Below, one piece after another: positions 1 through 8,044 of a DNA stretch of 64,000 bases. How positions within the stretch are numbered: position 1 is the first letter of the stretch; each line of letters begins with the position of its first letter. The DNA comes from Lichenicola sp964249735 (GTDB lineage: Bacteria > Pseudomonadota > Alphaproteobacteria > Acetobacterales > Acetobacteraceae). The notes beneath the pieces are model-generated. The model was given only the letters and a program-made list of their open reading frames with translations, made no database searches and was not told the origin of the DNA. The stretch lies in assembly GCA_964249735.1 (NCBI GenBank), contig CAXUDP010000002.1, forward strand, positions 1-64,000. The letters are read 5' to 3'. Made by a program: the position numbers and the translations under genes.

Positions 1-131
1 TCGCCCATGGCGTGGCCGCCGTACTTCACCACGATGGTGTCGCCGGCATAGCGGCGCAGGAACGGCAGCGCGCTCGCCAGCACGGCCGCCTGTTCGCTGG
101 CAATCCGGAGCGCGTCGTCGCTCATCGTCAT
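1..131 (-). CDS. argB: acetylglutamate kinase, N-terminal part
   Basis: Only the first 43 codons are inside the window; the gene runs off the left edge. ArgB phosphorylates N-acetylglutamate, the second step of arginine synthesis in the cytoplasm. The visible protein has the family's N-terminal helix (RIASEQAAVLASALPFLRRY) followed by the first strand and lysine-bearing nucleotide loop (TIVVKYGGHAMG). Two in-frame ATGs, at 131 and 125, are possible starts. It lies 13 bp after the engB stop, so it is probably the last visible gene of the rpmH operon. The call is firm from the VVKYGGHAMG motif. Confidence 0.9.
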   Translation of the reverse strand, partial: MTMSDDALRIASEQAAVLASALPFLRRYAGDTIVVKYGGHAMG

Positions 132-144
132 CGGCGTCGATCCT

Positions 145-906
145 TCAACGGGAAGCGGGGGAAGGAGACGACAGCGCCAGTTCGGCCAGCACCGCACGCA
201 GCTCCGGGATCCCGGCACCGGTGCCGCTGCTGGTGGCGAACACGACCGGGTGTGCCGCGGCGAAACTGCCGGCCAGCGCCTCGACCTCGGCCCGCTTGGC
301 GGCGAGAGCGGCCGGCTTCGGCACATCGCACTTGGTCAGCACCAGCTGGAAGATCACCGCAGCCCTGTTGAGCAGGGTCATCGCCTCGCGGTCGTTCTCC
401 TTGAGCTCGATCCGCGCGTCCAGCAGCAGCAGCACGCGGCGCAGCGTCGGACGGCCGCGCAGGAAGTCGAACATCATCCCCTGCCAGTCCTCCTTCACCT
501 CGCGGTTCGCCTTGGCGTAGCCGTAGCCCGGCATGTCGACCAGGGTCATGCGGCCGGACAACGCGAAGAAGTTGAGCTGCCGGGTGCGGCCGGGCTCGGA
601 GGAGGCACGGGCCAGCGCCTTGTGCCCGGTCAGGGCGTTGATCAGGCTCGACTTGCCGACGTTGGAGCGGCCGGCGAAGGCGATCTCCGGCAGGTCCGGA
701 TCCGGCAGCTGGTCGATCCGTTGCGCGCCATGAAAGAAACGGCATGGACCCGCGAACAGCAGGCGTCCGGCCTCGACCGCCTCGGCCTGCTCCTCCGCAG
801 TCGGCGCCTGCGGCGTGAACCCGCCGTCCGTGCGGCTCAGTTCTGCACCGTGCTGATCCTGTGGGCACCGCCGCCACCGAGGCGGGTGCGCCGCTGGATC
901 AGCCAT
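145..906 (-). CDS. engB: ribosome biogenesis GTPase EngB (YihA/YsxC)
   Basis: A cytoplasmic GTPase needed for 50S ribosome assembly. Counting from the 906 start, the G1 loop GRSNVGKSS is near residue 78, G3 (DMPGYGYA) near 122 and G4 (TKCD) near 189, all in family order. The start is uncertain. In this frame the only ATG that leaves a sensible length is at 906, inside yidC (70-bp overlap), giving 253 aa against the usual 200-230. The conserved part begins close to the yidC stop, where only a CTG is available. Either start implies translational coupling to yidC. The family call is secure; the start is not. Confidence 0.9.
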   Translation of the reverse strand: MADPAAHPPRWRRCPQDQHGAELSRTDGGFTPQAPTAEEQAEAVEAGRLLFAGPCRFFHGAQRIDQLPDPDLPEIAFAGRSNVGKSSLINALTGHKALARASSEPGRTRQLNFFALSGRMTLVDMPGYGYAKANREVKEDWQGMMFDFLRGRPTLRRVLLLLDARIELKENDREAMTLLNRAAVIFQLVLTKCDVPKPAALAAKRAEVEALAGSFAAAHPVVFATSSGTGAGIPELRAVLAELALSSPSPASR

Positions 907-2603
907 TGCTGCGTCACCGTGAGCAGGTTGTTCCAGCAATAGTAGATCACCAGCCCGGCCGGCTGGCGCGCCAGCACGAAGGTGAAGATCAGCGGCATGA
1001 TCTGGAACAGCCGCGCCTGCGCCGGGTCGGCCGGTGGCGGGTTCATCCGCTGCATCAGCAGCATGGTGCCACCCAGCACGACCGGCCACACGCCGAGATG
1101 CAGGAACGGGCTCAGCACCGACGGGTCGAACGGGATGAGCCCGAACAGGTTGAACAGGTTGGTCGGGTCCGGCTCGGACAGGTCGCGGATCCATCCGAAG
1201 AACGGCGCGTGCCGCATCTCGATGGTGACCACCAAGTCCTTGTACAGGCACCAGAACACCGGCACCTGCACCAGCATCGGCAGGCAGCCGGCGGCCGGGT
1301 TGGCGCCTTCCTGCTTGTAGAGCTGCATCATCTCGGTGTTCATCGCCACCGCGTCGCCCTTGTGGCGCTCGCGCACCGCCTGCATCTTCGGCGCCAGCAG
1401 CTTCATCTTGGCCATGGATCGGAACTGCTTGATCGCCAGCGGAAAGAACAGCGTCTTGACGATCAGGGTGAAGGCCAGCAGCGCCAGCCCGAAATTGCCG
1501 AGTGCGGTGTTGAGCCAGTCCAGCACGTAGAAGATCGGCTTGGTCAGGAACGCGAACCAGCCGAAATCCACCGCCTTCCAGAAGTCGGTGGCGTGCAGGC
1601 GCGACTGGTAGGCTTCCAGCAGGTGCACCTCCTTGGCGCCGGCAAAGACGTGGCTGACGGTGTCGAGCGTGCCGCCGGCCGGCACGGCGAGCGCCGACTG
1701 GGCGATGAAGTCGACCTGGTAGACGCCAGCGCCGACATTGGCATCGTAGCGGTAGCTGCCGGTCATCGGATGGCCGCGGTCGGGCAGGATCGCTGTGAGC
1801 CAGTACTTGTCGGTGATGCCGCCCCAGCCGCCCTCCGTGCCTGCCGCCTGCACCCCGGACCAGCCGGTGCCGCCGTTCTCCGCGGCGTGGCTCTTGAGGC
1901 TGGAATAGGACATCTGCTCCAGCCGGCCGTCGATCACCGCGATCGGCCCCTCGTGCACCAGGTAGCCGCCGGTCACCTGCGGGGTGTAGGAGCGGCTGAC
2001 GCGCGACCAGGGATACAAAGGGACCGGCTGTGCGGTGGTGTTGCGGACCCGCTGCTCGGCGGTGAACATGAAGTCGCGGTCGACCGACAGCACGATCTGG
2101 AACAGGAGCCCGGCGCCGTTGTCCCAGGACAGGGTCACCGGACGCGCGAGCGTGAGTCCGGGCCCGTCCGCGGTCCAGACGGTGCTGCCGGTCGGAACCT
2201 TGACGCCGCCTGCGACAGCGCTCCAGCCGAGCTGGACGATGTTGGGCTGCTTCTGGTCCTGCGGCTCCAGCACGCGAACCTGCGGGCTGCCTGGCTTCAG
2301 CGTTTCCCGGTAGTCGGTCAGCTGCAGGTCGTCGAGGCGGGCGCCGACCAGGTCGATGCTGCCGTGCATGCGGGGTGCGGTGATCGGCAGGCGCTGGTCC
2401 GGGGACGGAGCCGGGATTGCGGCCGGCTGGCTGCCAGGCGGCGCCAGCTCGGCCACCGGGCGTGGCGCGTCGGCCGCCGGCGTCGACTGCGTGCTGCGCG
2501 CCTCCTGCTGGTGTACCCGGTTCTGCGTCGGCATCAGCCTCTCGAAGCCGAGGATGATCGCGACCGAGATCGCGAACGCGAGGAGGAGGCGCTTGTTGTC
2601 CAT
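837..2603 (-). CDS. yidC: membrane protein insertase YidC
   Basis: Inserts and folds inner-membrane proteins, alone or with SecYEG. The 588-aa protein has an N-terminal membrane anchor (about residues 5-24), a Pro/Ala-rich linker, a periplasmic beta-sandwich domain (about 85-330) and the C-terminal YidC/Oxa1 core from about 345. The core has several hydrophobic segments and the typical KQFRSMAKMKLLAPKMQ amphipathic helix followed by EGANPAAGCLPMLVQ. Length is normal for Gram-negative YidC. It follows yidD by about 20 bp and overlaps the likely engB start. It belongs to the rpmH-rnpA-yidD-yidC operon, conserved in most bacteria. Confidence 0.97.
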   Translation of the reverse strand: MDNKRLLLAFAISVAIILGFERLMPTQNRVHQQEARSTQSTPAADAPRPVAELAPPGSQPAAIPAPSPDQRLPITAPRMHGSIDLVGARLDDLQLTDYRETLKPGSPQVRVLEPQDQKQPNIVQLGWSAVAGGVKVPTGSTVWTADGPGLTLARPVTLSWDNGAGLLFQIVLSVDRDFMFTAEQRVRNTTAQPVPLYPWSRVSRSYTPQVTGGYLVHEGPIAVIDGRLEQMSYSSLKSHAAENGGTGWSGVQAAGTEGGWGGITDKYWLTAILPDRGHPMTGSYRYDANVGAGVYQVDFIAQSALAVPAGGTLDTVSHVFAGAKEVHLLEAYQSRLHATDFWKAVDFGWFAFLTKPIFYVLDWLNTALGNFGLALLAFTLIVKTLFFPLAIKQFRSMAKMKLLAPKMQAVRERHKGDAVAMNTEMMQLYKQEGANPAAGCLPMLVQVPVFWCLYKDLVVTIEMRHAPFFGWIRDLSEPDPTNLFNLFGLIPFDPSVLSPFLHLGVWPVVLGGTMLLMQRMNPPPADPAQARLFQIMPLIFTFVLARQPAGLVIYYCWNNLLTVTQQWLIQRRTRLGGGGAHRISTVQN

Positions 2604-2624
2604 CAGCGGAAGGGCCGATCTCGA

Positions 2625-2912
2625 TCAGTTTTGGAGGTGGCAGATTTGCACGGTTGGTCGGGCCGTCGCGACGCAGGCGCAGCGTGCGGGCGGGACCGGG
2701 TCATGGCCGCCCGGATGCCAGGGGTTGCAGCGCAGGAGGCGCAAGGCGGCGAGGCCGGTGCCGCGTGTGACGCCATGCCGGTCGAGCGCCTGCAACGCGT
2801 AGTCGCTGCAGGACGGCGAGAACCGGCAGTTCGGGCCCAGCACCGGACTCAGCACGACCTGGTAGGCGCGGATCAGGAGGCGCATCCCGATCCGGGCGGC
2901 CGCCGCGATCAC
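2625..2912 (-). CDS. yidD: membrane protein insertion efficiency factor YidD
   Basis: A small membrane-associated protein that assists YidC-dependent insertion. The 95-aa product carries the diagnostic CRFSPSCSDYA motif, a downstream HG, and RCNPWHPGGHDPVP, with the N-terminal amphipathic helix RLLIRAYQVVLSPVLGP. Translation starts at a GTG whose bases overlap the rnpA stop (GTGA), so the two are translationally coupled. The last 20 or so residues after DPVP are not conserved in the family. Confidence 0.95.
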   Translation of the reverse strand: MIAAAARIGMRLLIRAYQVVLSPVLGPNCRFSPSCSDYALQALDRHGVTRGTGLAALRLLRCNPWHPGGHDPVPPARCACVATARPTVQICHLQN

Positions 2913-3286
2913 GGCGTCCGGCGATCGGCAAGACGCACCCCTGTCCGCTTCAGCGCGCGTCGCAGGTCGTCGATCAGCGCCGGGAACGGACGCGACCGGG
3001 TCCCGTCGCGGCCGATCAGCACCAGGTCGACGCCGGTCAGGGCAGTGCCCTGCACCGCCTGGTCGCGCAGCAGGAGGCGGGCCGCCTCGCGCAGCCGACG
3101 CTTGGTGCGGTTACGCACCACGGCGTTTCCGACCTTCTTGGTCACGGTGAAGCCGAGCCGAGCCAGCGCGTCGTCGTTGCGCGGCAAGGCCTGCAGAACC
3201 AGCCCAGGCATCGGCGCCTTGGCACCCCTGGCGGCGACGCGAAGGAACTCGGCACGACGCTTGAGCCGGATCAGGGAAGACGCCAT
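2909..3286 (-). CDS. rnpA: ribonuclease P protein component
   Basis: The protein subunit of RNase P, which helps the RNA subunit bind and mature tRNA 5' ends. The 125-aa protein has the family N-terminus (LKRRAEFLRVAARGAK) and the central RNA-binding signature FTVTKKVGNAVVRNRTKRRL, then a basic C-terminal half. The RNA subunit (rnpB) is not seen in this window. It lies 48 bp after rpmH, in the order found throughout bacteria. Confidence 0.95.
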   Translation of the reverse strand: MASSLIRLKRRAEFLRVAARGAKAPMPGLVLQALPRNDDALARLGFTVTKKVGNAVVRNRTKRRLREAARLLLRDQAVQGTALTGVDLVLIGRDGTRSRPFPALIDDLRRALKRTGVRLADRRTP

Positions 3287-3333
3287 GGCAGCACCGTTTC
3301 CTGCGGCCGGCCGGATGCGGCCGGGTGACGGCT

Positions 3334-3468
3334 TCAGGCGGACAGGCGCTTACGGCCCTTGGCGCGGCGGCTCGACAGCACGTTGCGGCCGCCCACCGTC
3401 GCCATGCGGGTGCGGAAGCCATGGCGCCGCTTGCGCACCAGCTTGGACGGTTGATAGGTGCGCTTCAC
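3334..3468 (-). CDS. rpmH: 50S ribosomal protein L34
   Basis: A 44-residue, strongly basic protein beginning MKRTYQPSKLVRKRRHGFR and ending KGRKRLSA, which is the full L34 sequence pattern. The start is a GTG preceded by an AGGAGG ribosome binding site 7 nt upstream. An ATG seven bases upstream of it is out of frame. It is the first gene of the rpmH-rnpA-yidD-yidC-engB-argB run, downstream of the promoter at 3578-3607. Confidence 0.97.
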   Translation of the reverse strand: MKRTYQPSKLVRKRRHGFRTRMATVGGRNVLSSRRAKGRKRLSA

Positions 3469-3577
3469 GCTGCATCCTCCTGGGCGGGCGACCCGGCGCG
3501 GGAGGCGGCGGACCGGTCGAGGGTATGGACAAGCGAAGGCGCCGCCGCATCGCGCGACGCCGCCTCCGGAGCGGCGG

Positions 3578-3607
3578 CTTATAGGCGCGCCGGGGCCGGA
3601 CCGTCAA
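3578..3607 (-). promoter_or_regulatory. sigma-70 type promoter for the rpmH operon
   Basis: On the minus strand TTGACG (3607-3602) and TATAAG (3583-3578) are separated by 18 bp, close to the housekeeping consensus, about 110 bp before the rpmH GTG. The rest of the 217-bp gap between rpmH and the next gene (3469-3685) shows no coding sequence. Confidence 0.7.
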
Positions 3608-3685
3608 CCGGGACCCGGATCGGGCACCGTGCCGCAGCGGTAATGGCTTGAGCCGCGAGTTGGATCAGCGGATGCTCCTCCGCGC

Positions 3686-4087
3686 ATGCTCCGCTCGCGA
3701 CCGATTCTCCGCTCGATCCTGCCGGCAGGGCTGGTGCTGCTGGCATCGCTCGCGGTGCTGCCTGGCGCGGTGCCGCAGCTGGTGCGCGTGCTGGCGCCGG
3801 CCGTCGTCGCCCTGGCTGCCGGGTTGGCGCTCGGGCGCGGCGAAGCGGTGGGGCTCGGGGCCCGGCGCGACATGGAAGCGCGCGCCCTGGCAGCAGAAGC
3901 CGCCAACGCCCAGCTGGTGAAGGCGGCAGGACAGATGCGCCACGACCTGCGCGGCATCCTGTCGCCGGCGCTGCTGACCGCGGACCGGCTCAGCATGAGC
4001 CAGGATCCGGTGGCGCGCCGCGCCGGCGAGACCATGGTGGCGACCGTCGACCGGGCGGAGGAACGGCTCCGCCGCGGCGACGAGTAG
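3686..4087 (+). CDS. small membrane protein with orphan histidine-kinase phosphoacceptor (HisKA) helix
   Basis: 133 aa. After a basic N-terminus there are two hydrophobic segments (about 11-29 and 34-50), then a helical region and a sequence resembling a histidine-kinase dimerisation/phosphoacceptor helix, MRHDLRGILSPAL, with the candidate phosphorylated histidine at H86. The protein ends about 45 residues later, so there is no HATPase_c domain, and none is encoded next to it. It could be a phosphotransfer or dimerisation partner for another kinase, or a degenerate kinase; the function is an inference. No good Shine-Dalgarno precedes the ATG. It faces away from rpmH and converges on gloA. Confidence 0.6.
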   Translation: MLRSRPILRSILPAGLVLLASLAVLPGAVPQLVRVLAPAVVALAAGLALGRGEAVGLGARRDMEARALAAEAANAQLVKAAGQMRHDLRGILSPALLTADRLSMSQDPVARRAGETMVATVDRAEERLRRGDE

Positions 4088-4112
4088 CCGCAGCTCCTTC
4101 TCAGGACCAAGC

Positions 4113-4138
4113 AGAGCATGATCCAACGATCATGCTCT
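4113..4138. terminator. perfect hairpin between convergent genes, likely bidirectional terminator
   Basis: AGAGCATGATC and GATCATGCTCT form a perfect 11-bp inverted repeat around a 4-nt loop, in the 49-bp gap between the ends of the HisKA-like gene (+) and gloA (-). One arm overlaps the gloA stop codon. There is no T-run on either side, so factor-independent termination is plausible but unproven. Confidence 0.5.
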
Positions 4139-4523
4139 AGCGCTGGATCAGCTCGATCTTGTAGCCGTCCGGATCCTCGACAAAGGCGATCACGGTGGTG
4201 CCGTGCTTCACCGGCCCCGCCTCGCGCGTGACCTTGCCGCCGCCGGCGCGCACCTGCTCGACCGCCTGCGCCACGTTCGGGACGCCCACCGCGAAGTGGC
4301 CGAAGCCGGTGCCGACCTCGTAGCCGTCGTCTTCCCCCCAGTTGTAGGTCAGCTCGATCTCGGCCTGGCCGTGGGCATTGTCGTCGTAGCCGACGAAGAC
4401 GAGGGTGTACTTGCCGGCCGGCACCTCGGAGCGGCGCAGCTCGCGCAGGCCGAGCAACTGGTAGAAGGCCAGGCTCTGGTCGAGGCTCTTCACCCGGACC
4501 ATGGTGTGCAGGTAGCTGCCCAT
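4137..4523 (-). CDS. gloA: lactoylglutathione lyase (glyoxalase I), C-terminal part of the LpxI ORF
   Basis: GloA converts the methylglyoxal-glutathione hemithioacetal to lactoylglutathione. The 128-aa unit, of full family length, begins MGSYLHTMVRVKSLDQSL and has the metal/substrate motifs FYQLLGLRELRR, IELTYNWG, GFGHFAVGV and FVEDPDGYKIELI. It is in frame with lpxI without an intervening stop. A GGAGA sequence 8 nt before the internal ATG at 4523 is a plausible ribosome binding site, so a free GloA may be made as well as, or instead of, the fusion. The domain call is firm; which form exists in the cell is open. Confidence 0.88.
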   Translation of the reverse strand: MGSYLHTMVRVKSLDQSLAFYQLLGLRELRRSEVPAGKYTLVFVGYDDNAHGQAEIELTYNWGEDDGYEVGTGFGHFAVGVPNVAQAVEQVRAGGGKVTREAGPVKHGTTVIAFVEDPDGYKIELIQR

Positions 4524-5375
4524 TCGATCTTCTCCACTGAAACCATCCGTCGGGTCGATCCCGATCAGGAACAGGCCATCCCGATCGGCTGCGTCGCGCA
4601 ACCGGTCCGGGTCCGTCAGAAGGGTGCCGCCGGCCTCGAATGCAATCCCCCGCAGGCCCGCCGCGCGTGCCGCGGCGACGGTGCGCGGGCCGATCGTGGG
4701 CAGGTCCGCACGACGATCCTGGCCGGGCTTGACCAGCTTCACCAGAACGCCGCCGGGGCCGGGCTGACGCAGCGGGCCGGCGCGTTCCAGCATCCGGTCG
4801 GTGCCCTCGAGCGCCTCGACCGCCAGCACCAGCCCGTTCTGCACCACGCAACCCTGGCCGACGTCGAGCCGGCCCAGCGCCTGCACCACCCCGACCCCGC
4901 GCCTGATGTCTGCCTGCGCCTCCGGGTCGGGTGCATGGCGGCCGAGGGGGCCTGGTCCTCCGACGGAACCGGGAAGGAACTCGTGTGCGCCGCGGACCTG
5001 GAAGCCCTCCTCGCCCAGCACGCGCACCAGGGCGGCGAGCAGCCCGTCATCGCCGGCGAACAGGGCGCGACCGATCCGGGCCAGGATCCGGGTGCCTTCC
5101 GCATCCGGCCGCAGGTCGCGCAGCGAGGGTCGACGCACCGGGCCGATCAGCACCAGCTCGGCGCAGCCATGGGCGCGCAGTGCGGACAGGATGCGGCCGG
5201 CAGCGGCCAGGCGGACGAACTCGTGCGGCCAGGGACCGACCACGTCGGGCTCTGCAAAGTCCTGGAAGGCGACGATGAACACGTTCCGGCCCGCCCGCGC
5301 GGCACTGGCTGCCACTCTGCCCGGAAGCGGTCCGCCGCCGGCCAGGATGCCGAGCGGGCCGCCGGTGGGGATCAA
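4137..5375 (-). CDS. lpxI: UDP-2,3-diacylglucosamine diphosphatase LpxI, fused in frame to glyoxalase I
   Basis: A single 412-aa open frame. Residues 1 to about 272 are LpxI (DUF1009), which hydrolyses UDP-2,3-diacylglucosamine to lipid X in lipid A synthesis: LGILAGGGPLPGRVA at the start, LVLIGPVRRPS, then VLVKLVKPGQDRRADLPTIGP and the C-terminal AFEAGGTLL and FLIGID motifs. LpxI proteins normally stop about there. Here the frame continues through a 12-residue linker into a complete glyoxalase I. Translation starts at a TTG overlapping the lpxA stop (TTGA). The neighbouring lpxA and lpxD fit its role; lpxB is not next to it. Confidence 0.85.
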   Translation of the reverse strand: MIPTGGPLGILAGGGPLPGRVAASAARAGRNVFIVAFQDFAEPDVVGPWPHEFVRLAAAGRILSALRAHGCAELVLIGPVRRPSLRDLRPDAEGTRILARIGRALFAGDDGLLAALVRVLGEEGFQVRGAHEFLPGSVGGPGPLGRHAPDPEAQADIRRGVGVVQALGRLDVGQGCVVQNGLVLAVEALEGTDRMLERAGPLRQPGPGGVLVKLVKPGQDRRADLPTIGPRTVAAARAAGLRGIAFEAGGTLLTDPDRLRDAADRDGLFLIGIDPTDGFSGEDRMGSYLHTMVRVKSLDQSLAFYQLLGLRELRRSEVPAGKYTLVFVGYDDNAHGQAEIELTYNWGEDDGYEVGTGFGHFAVGVPNVAQAVEQVRAGGGKVTREAGPVKHGTTVIAFVEDPDGYKIELIQR

Positions 5376-6265
5376 GCGCCGTCGCTCTCCTCGACGCCGG
5401 GCCCGCCCGTGGCGATCCGCACCAGGCCGCGCCGGCTGGGGGCGTCGATGAAGGCGAGGATCTCAGCGACCCGCGGATCGTCGCCGTGCTCGGCGCGCAC
5501 CGTGGCAAGGCGCTGTGCGAACGCCGGCTGCCCGGCCGGATGGCGCGGATACAGCGCGCGGAACGCACGACGCAGGCGGTGCATCTCGGCGCCGGCGATG
5601 CCGCTGCGGCGCAGCCACACCCAGTTCAGCCCGACCAGCCGGGCGCGGTTGCCGAGCACGCTGCCATACGGGATCACGTCGCTCTCGACCCCGCACACCC
5701 CGCCGACCATCGCCGCCCGGCCGATCCGGACGAACTGGTGCAGCGCCGCCTGGCCCATGATCCGGGCATCGTCGGCGATCTCGACATGGCCGCCCATGAC
5801 CACGTTGTTGACGATGATGACTCGGTCGCCGATCCGGCAGTCGTGGGCGACGTGGGCGTTGGCCATGATCAGGCAGTCGGCGCCGATCCGGGTGAGGCCA
5901 CCGCCAGCGGCGGTGCCGCGATGCACGGTGGCGCCTTCCCGGATCACGGTGCGCGGCCCGACGACGCATCGGGTCGGCTCGCCGCGATACTTCAGGTCCT
6001 GTGGCGCCATGCCGACGGTGCAGAAAGGGAACAGCCTCCCGCCGGCGCCGATCGTGGTCTGGCCATCGACCACCACGTGCGACAGGAGCTCGACCCCTTC
6101 GCCCAGCACCGCCTCGGCGCCGACGCTGCACCAGGGCCCGATCCGCACGCCGGCGCCCAGCACCGCGTCCGGCGAGACCACGGCACTGGGATGGATGGCG
6201 GCGGGCTCGCGGCCGGGCTGTTGCAGGCGTCCGGCCTGCTTCAGCCCGGCGAGGTCAGCGGACAT
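5372..6265 (-). CDS. lpxA: acyl-ACP--UDP-N-acetylglucosamine O-acyltransferase LpxA
   Basis: Catalyses the first step of lipid A synthesis, adding a 3-hydroxyacyl chain to UDP-GlcNAc. The 297-aa protein shows left-handed beta-helix hexapeptide repeats (IHPSAVVSPDAVLGAGV onward), the catalytic-histidine region ANAHVAHDCRIGD, and the C-terminal helical part with GLNWVWLRRSGI. An N-terminal stretch of about 20 residues precedes the first hexapeptide and is longer than in E. coli LpxA. It overlaps lpxI by 4 bp and follows fabZ by about 100 bp, the usual order. Confidence 0.95.
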   Translation of the reverse strand: MSADLAGLKQAGRLQQPGREPAAIHPSAVVSPDAVLGAGVRIGPWCSVGAEAVLGEGVELLSHVVVDGQTTIGAGGRLFPFCTVGMAPQDLKYRGEPTRCVVGPRTVIREGATVHRGTAAGGGLTRIGADCLIMANAHVAHDCRIGDRVIIVNNVVMGGHVEIADDARIMGQAALHQFVRIGRAAMVGGVCGVESDVIPYGSVLGNRARLVGLNWVWLRRSGIAGAEMHRLRRAFRALYPRHPAGQPAFAQRLATVRAEHGDDPRVAEILAFIDAPSRRGLVRIATGGPGVEESDGA

Positions 6266-6368
6266 GGATAGGACAACTCCACCTTGGCGGCGCGGGCCCG
6301 GAGGAGCCGGCCGGCGCCATACCGAGGACGCTTAAGGGCCGCCCTCGGGACGGCCAAGACACGAGATG

Positions 6369-6911
6369 TTACCGGGCTTGTCGGGCTGCGGCCTCGTCCA
6401 TGATCATCGCGCCGTAGCTGGCCTCGGCCACGGACACCCCGTCGACCCGGGCCACGCCGCGGAACTTGTAGACCGGCCCGCGCGCCCGTTCCTTGACCAC
6501 GTGGATGCGCAACTGGTCGCCGGGACCGACCGGACGGCGGAACTTGGCGTTCTCGATCGTCATGAAGTAGACCAGCTTGCCTTCAATGCCGCCCAGCTCG
6601 AGCACCACCAGGGCGGCAGCCTGCGCCATCGCCTCGATGATCAGCACGCCCGGCATCACCGGACGGGCCGGAAAATGGCCCTGGAAGAACGGCTCGTTGA
6701 CGGTGACGTTCTTGATCCCGATCCCGGACACGCCGGGCACCACATCCACCATGCGGTCGATCATCAGGAACGGGTAGCGGTGCGGGAGGGCCGCCATGAT
6801 CCGCTGGATGTCGATGGTGCTGCCGACGCCGGCGGGAGGCGCGCCACGGATGCCGGCATCCTCCGCCCCGGCCGCCGATCCGGCCGGCTCGTTCTGTGTC
6901 GTCCCGTCCAT
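6369..6911 (-). CDS. fabZ: 3-hydroxyacyl-ACP dehydratase FabZ
   Basis: Dehydrates 3-hydroxyacyl-ACP in fatty acid elongation and competes with LpxA/LpxD for the same acyl chains. The hotdog-fold protein has the catalytic histidine segment LPHRYPFLMID and the NEPFFQGHFPARPVMPGVL motif with EAMAQ. The frame is open far upstream into lpxD. The ATG at 6911, 12 nt after a GGAGAAGG sequence, gives 180 aa, with a poorly conserved extension of about 35 residues before the domain. It lies 20 bp after lpxD. Confidence 0.94.
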   Translation of the reverse strand: MDGTTQNEPAGSAAGAEDAGIRGAPPAGVGSTIDIQRIMAALPHRYPFLMIDRMVDVVPGVSGIGIKNVTVNEPFFQGHFPARPVMPGVLIIEAMAQAAALVVLELGGIEGKLVYFMTIENAKFRRPVGPGDQLRIHVVKERARGPVYKFRGVARVDGVSVAEASYGAMIMDEAAARQAR

Positions 6912-6931
6912 CCGGATCGAACCCTTCTCCC

Positions 6932-8026
6932 TCACGCTGGTTCCGAATCGTCCGCAGCCGGGCCGCCGGCGCGGACCCTGTCCGGCCGCTTCGCCAGCCG
7001 ACGGAGGGCCGCGACGTTGCGGAAGAACTCGCGGAACGGCATCGCCGGGCTGCCGATCACGTCGGCGCCCGCATCCACGTCCGACATCACACCGCACTGC
7101 GCGCCGATCCGGGCCTTCCGTCCGACCCGGATGTGGCCGATCAGGCCCGCCTGCGCCGCGACGGTGACGAAATCCTCGAGCTCCGTCGACCCGGAAATTC
7201 CCGCCTGCGCCACCACGATGCAGCAACGACCGAGGCGCACGTTGTGCCCGATCTGCACCAGGTTGTCGAGGCGCGAGCCGGCGCCGATCACCGTGTCCTG
7301 TGCCGAGCCGCGGTCGATCGTGGCGTTGGCGCCGATCTCCACGTCGTCCTCGATCAGCACCCGGCCGAGCTGCGGGACGGTGACGAAGCCGGCCGGCCCG
7401 ACCGCGAAGCCGAAGCCTTCCTGACCGATCCGGGCGCCTGGAAACAGCGTCACCCTGGCGCCCAGCACCGCGTGGCTCAGGCTGACGTGGCTGCCGATCC
7501 GGCAACCGGGACCGACCACCACGCCGGGACCGATGGCGGCATGCGCGCCGACCTGCGTGCCGGGACCGATCGCAGCACCCCGGCCGACATGGACGAACGG
7601 GCCGATCTCGGCGGCGGGATCGATCCTGGCGCCCTCATCGACCACGGCACTCGGATGGATCCCGGGCGTCGCCTCGTCGCGCGGATGGAACAGCGCGGCG
7701 ACCCGTGCCCAGCCGAGATAGGGCTCCGGCGTGACCAGGGCGGCACAGGACGCCGGCACCGCGTCGGCGAAGGCGGGTGACACGATCACCGCGCCGGCAC
7801 CGGTGCCGGCGAGAAGGGGCAGGTAGCGCCGGTTGTCGAGAAAGCTGACCTGATCCGGGCCGGCCGCCTGGAGCGGCGCCACGCCGACGAACGGTCCGTC
7901 CGACGCGCCGCGCAGCTCGGCGCCGATCTCGTCCACCAGGCGGGCGAGCGGATACGGGCCGGTGCGGGCGAAGAAGCGCCCGTCCCCCGGCCCGGACCGG
8001 CCGGGATCGTCCTCGCCCATCCGCAC
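6932..8026 (-). CDS. lpxD: UDP-3-O-(3-hydroxyacyl)glucosamine N-acyltransferase LpxD
   Basis: Adds the second hydroxyacyl chain in lipid A synthesis. The 364-aa protein has the N-terminal uridine-binding domain (PYPLARLVDEIGAEL, then VSFLDNRRYLPLL) and a long hexapeptide-repeat beta-helix containing the catalytic-histidine region LVQIGHNVRLGR. Starts at GTG 8026 or ATG 8020 differ by two residues. Located between ompH and fabZ, the standard order for this cluster. Confidence 0.95.
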   Translation of the reverse strand: MRMGEDDPGRSGPGDGRFFARTGPYPLARLVDEIGAELRGASDGPFVGVAPLQAAGPDQVSFLDNRRYLPLLAGTGAGAVIVSPAFADAVPASCAALVTPEPYLGWARVAALFHPRDEATPGIHPSAVVDEGARIDPAAEIGPFVHVGRGAAIGPGTQVGAHAAIGPGVVVGPGCRIGSHVSLSHAVLGARVTLFPGARIGQEGFGFAVGPAGFVTVPQLGRVLIEDDVEIGANATIDRGSAQDTVIGAGSRLDNLVQIGHNVRLGRCCIVVAQAGISGSTELEDFVTVAAQAGLIGHIRVGRKARIGAQCGVMSDVDAGADVIGSPAMPFREFFRNVAALRRLAKRPDRVRAGGPAADDSEPA

Positions 8027-8044
8027 GCCTGGCCTCGCCTGCCG

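Noticed and set aside
861..3584. 907-aa plus-strand open frame antisense to yidC, yidD, rnpA and rpmH
   Set aside because: A high-GC shadow: the opposite strand holds well-conserved genes, and the product is His/Arg/Gly-rich without motifs.
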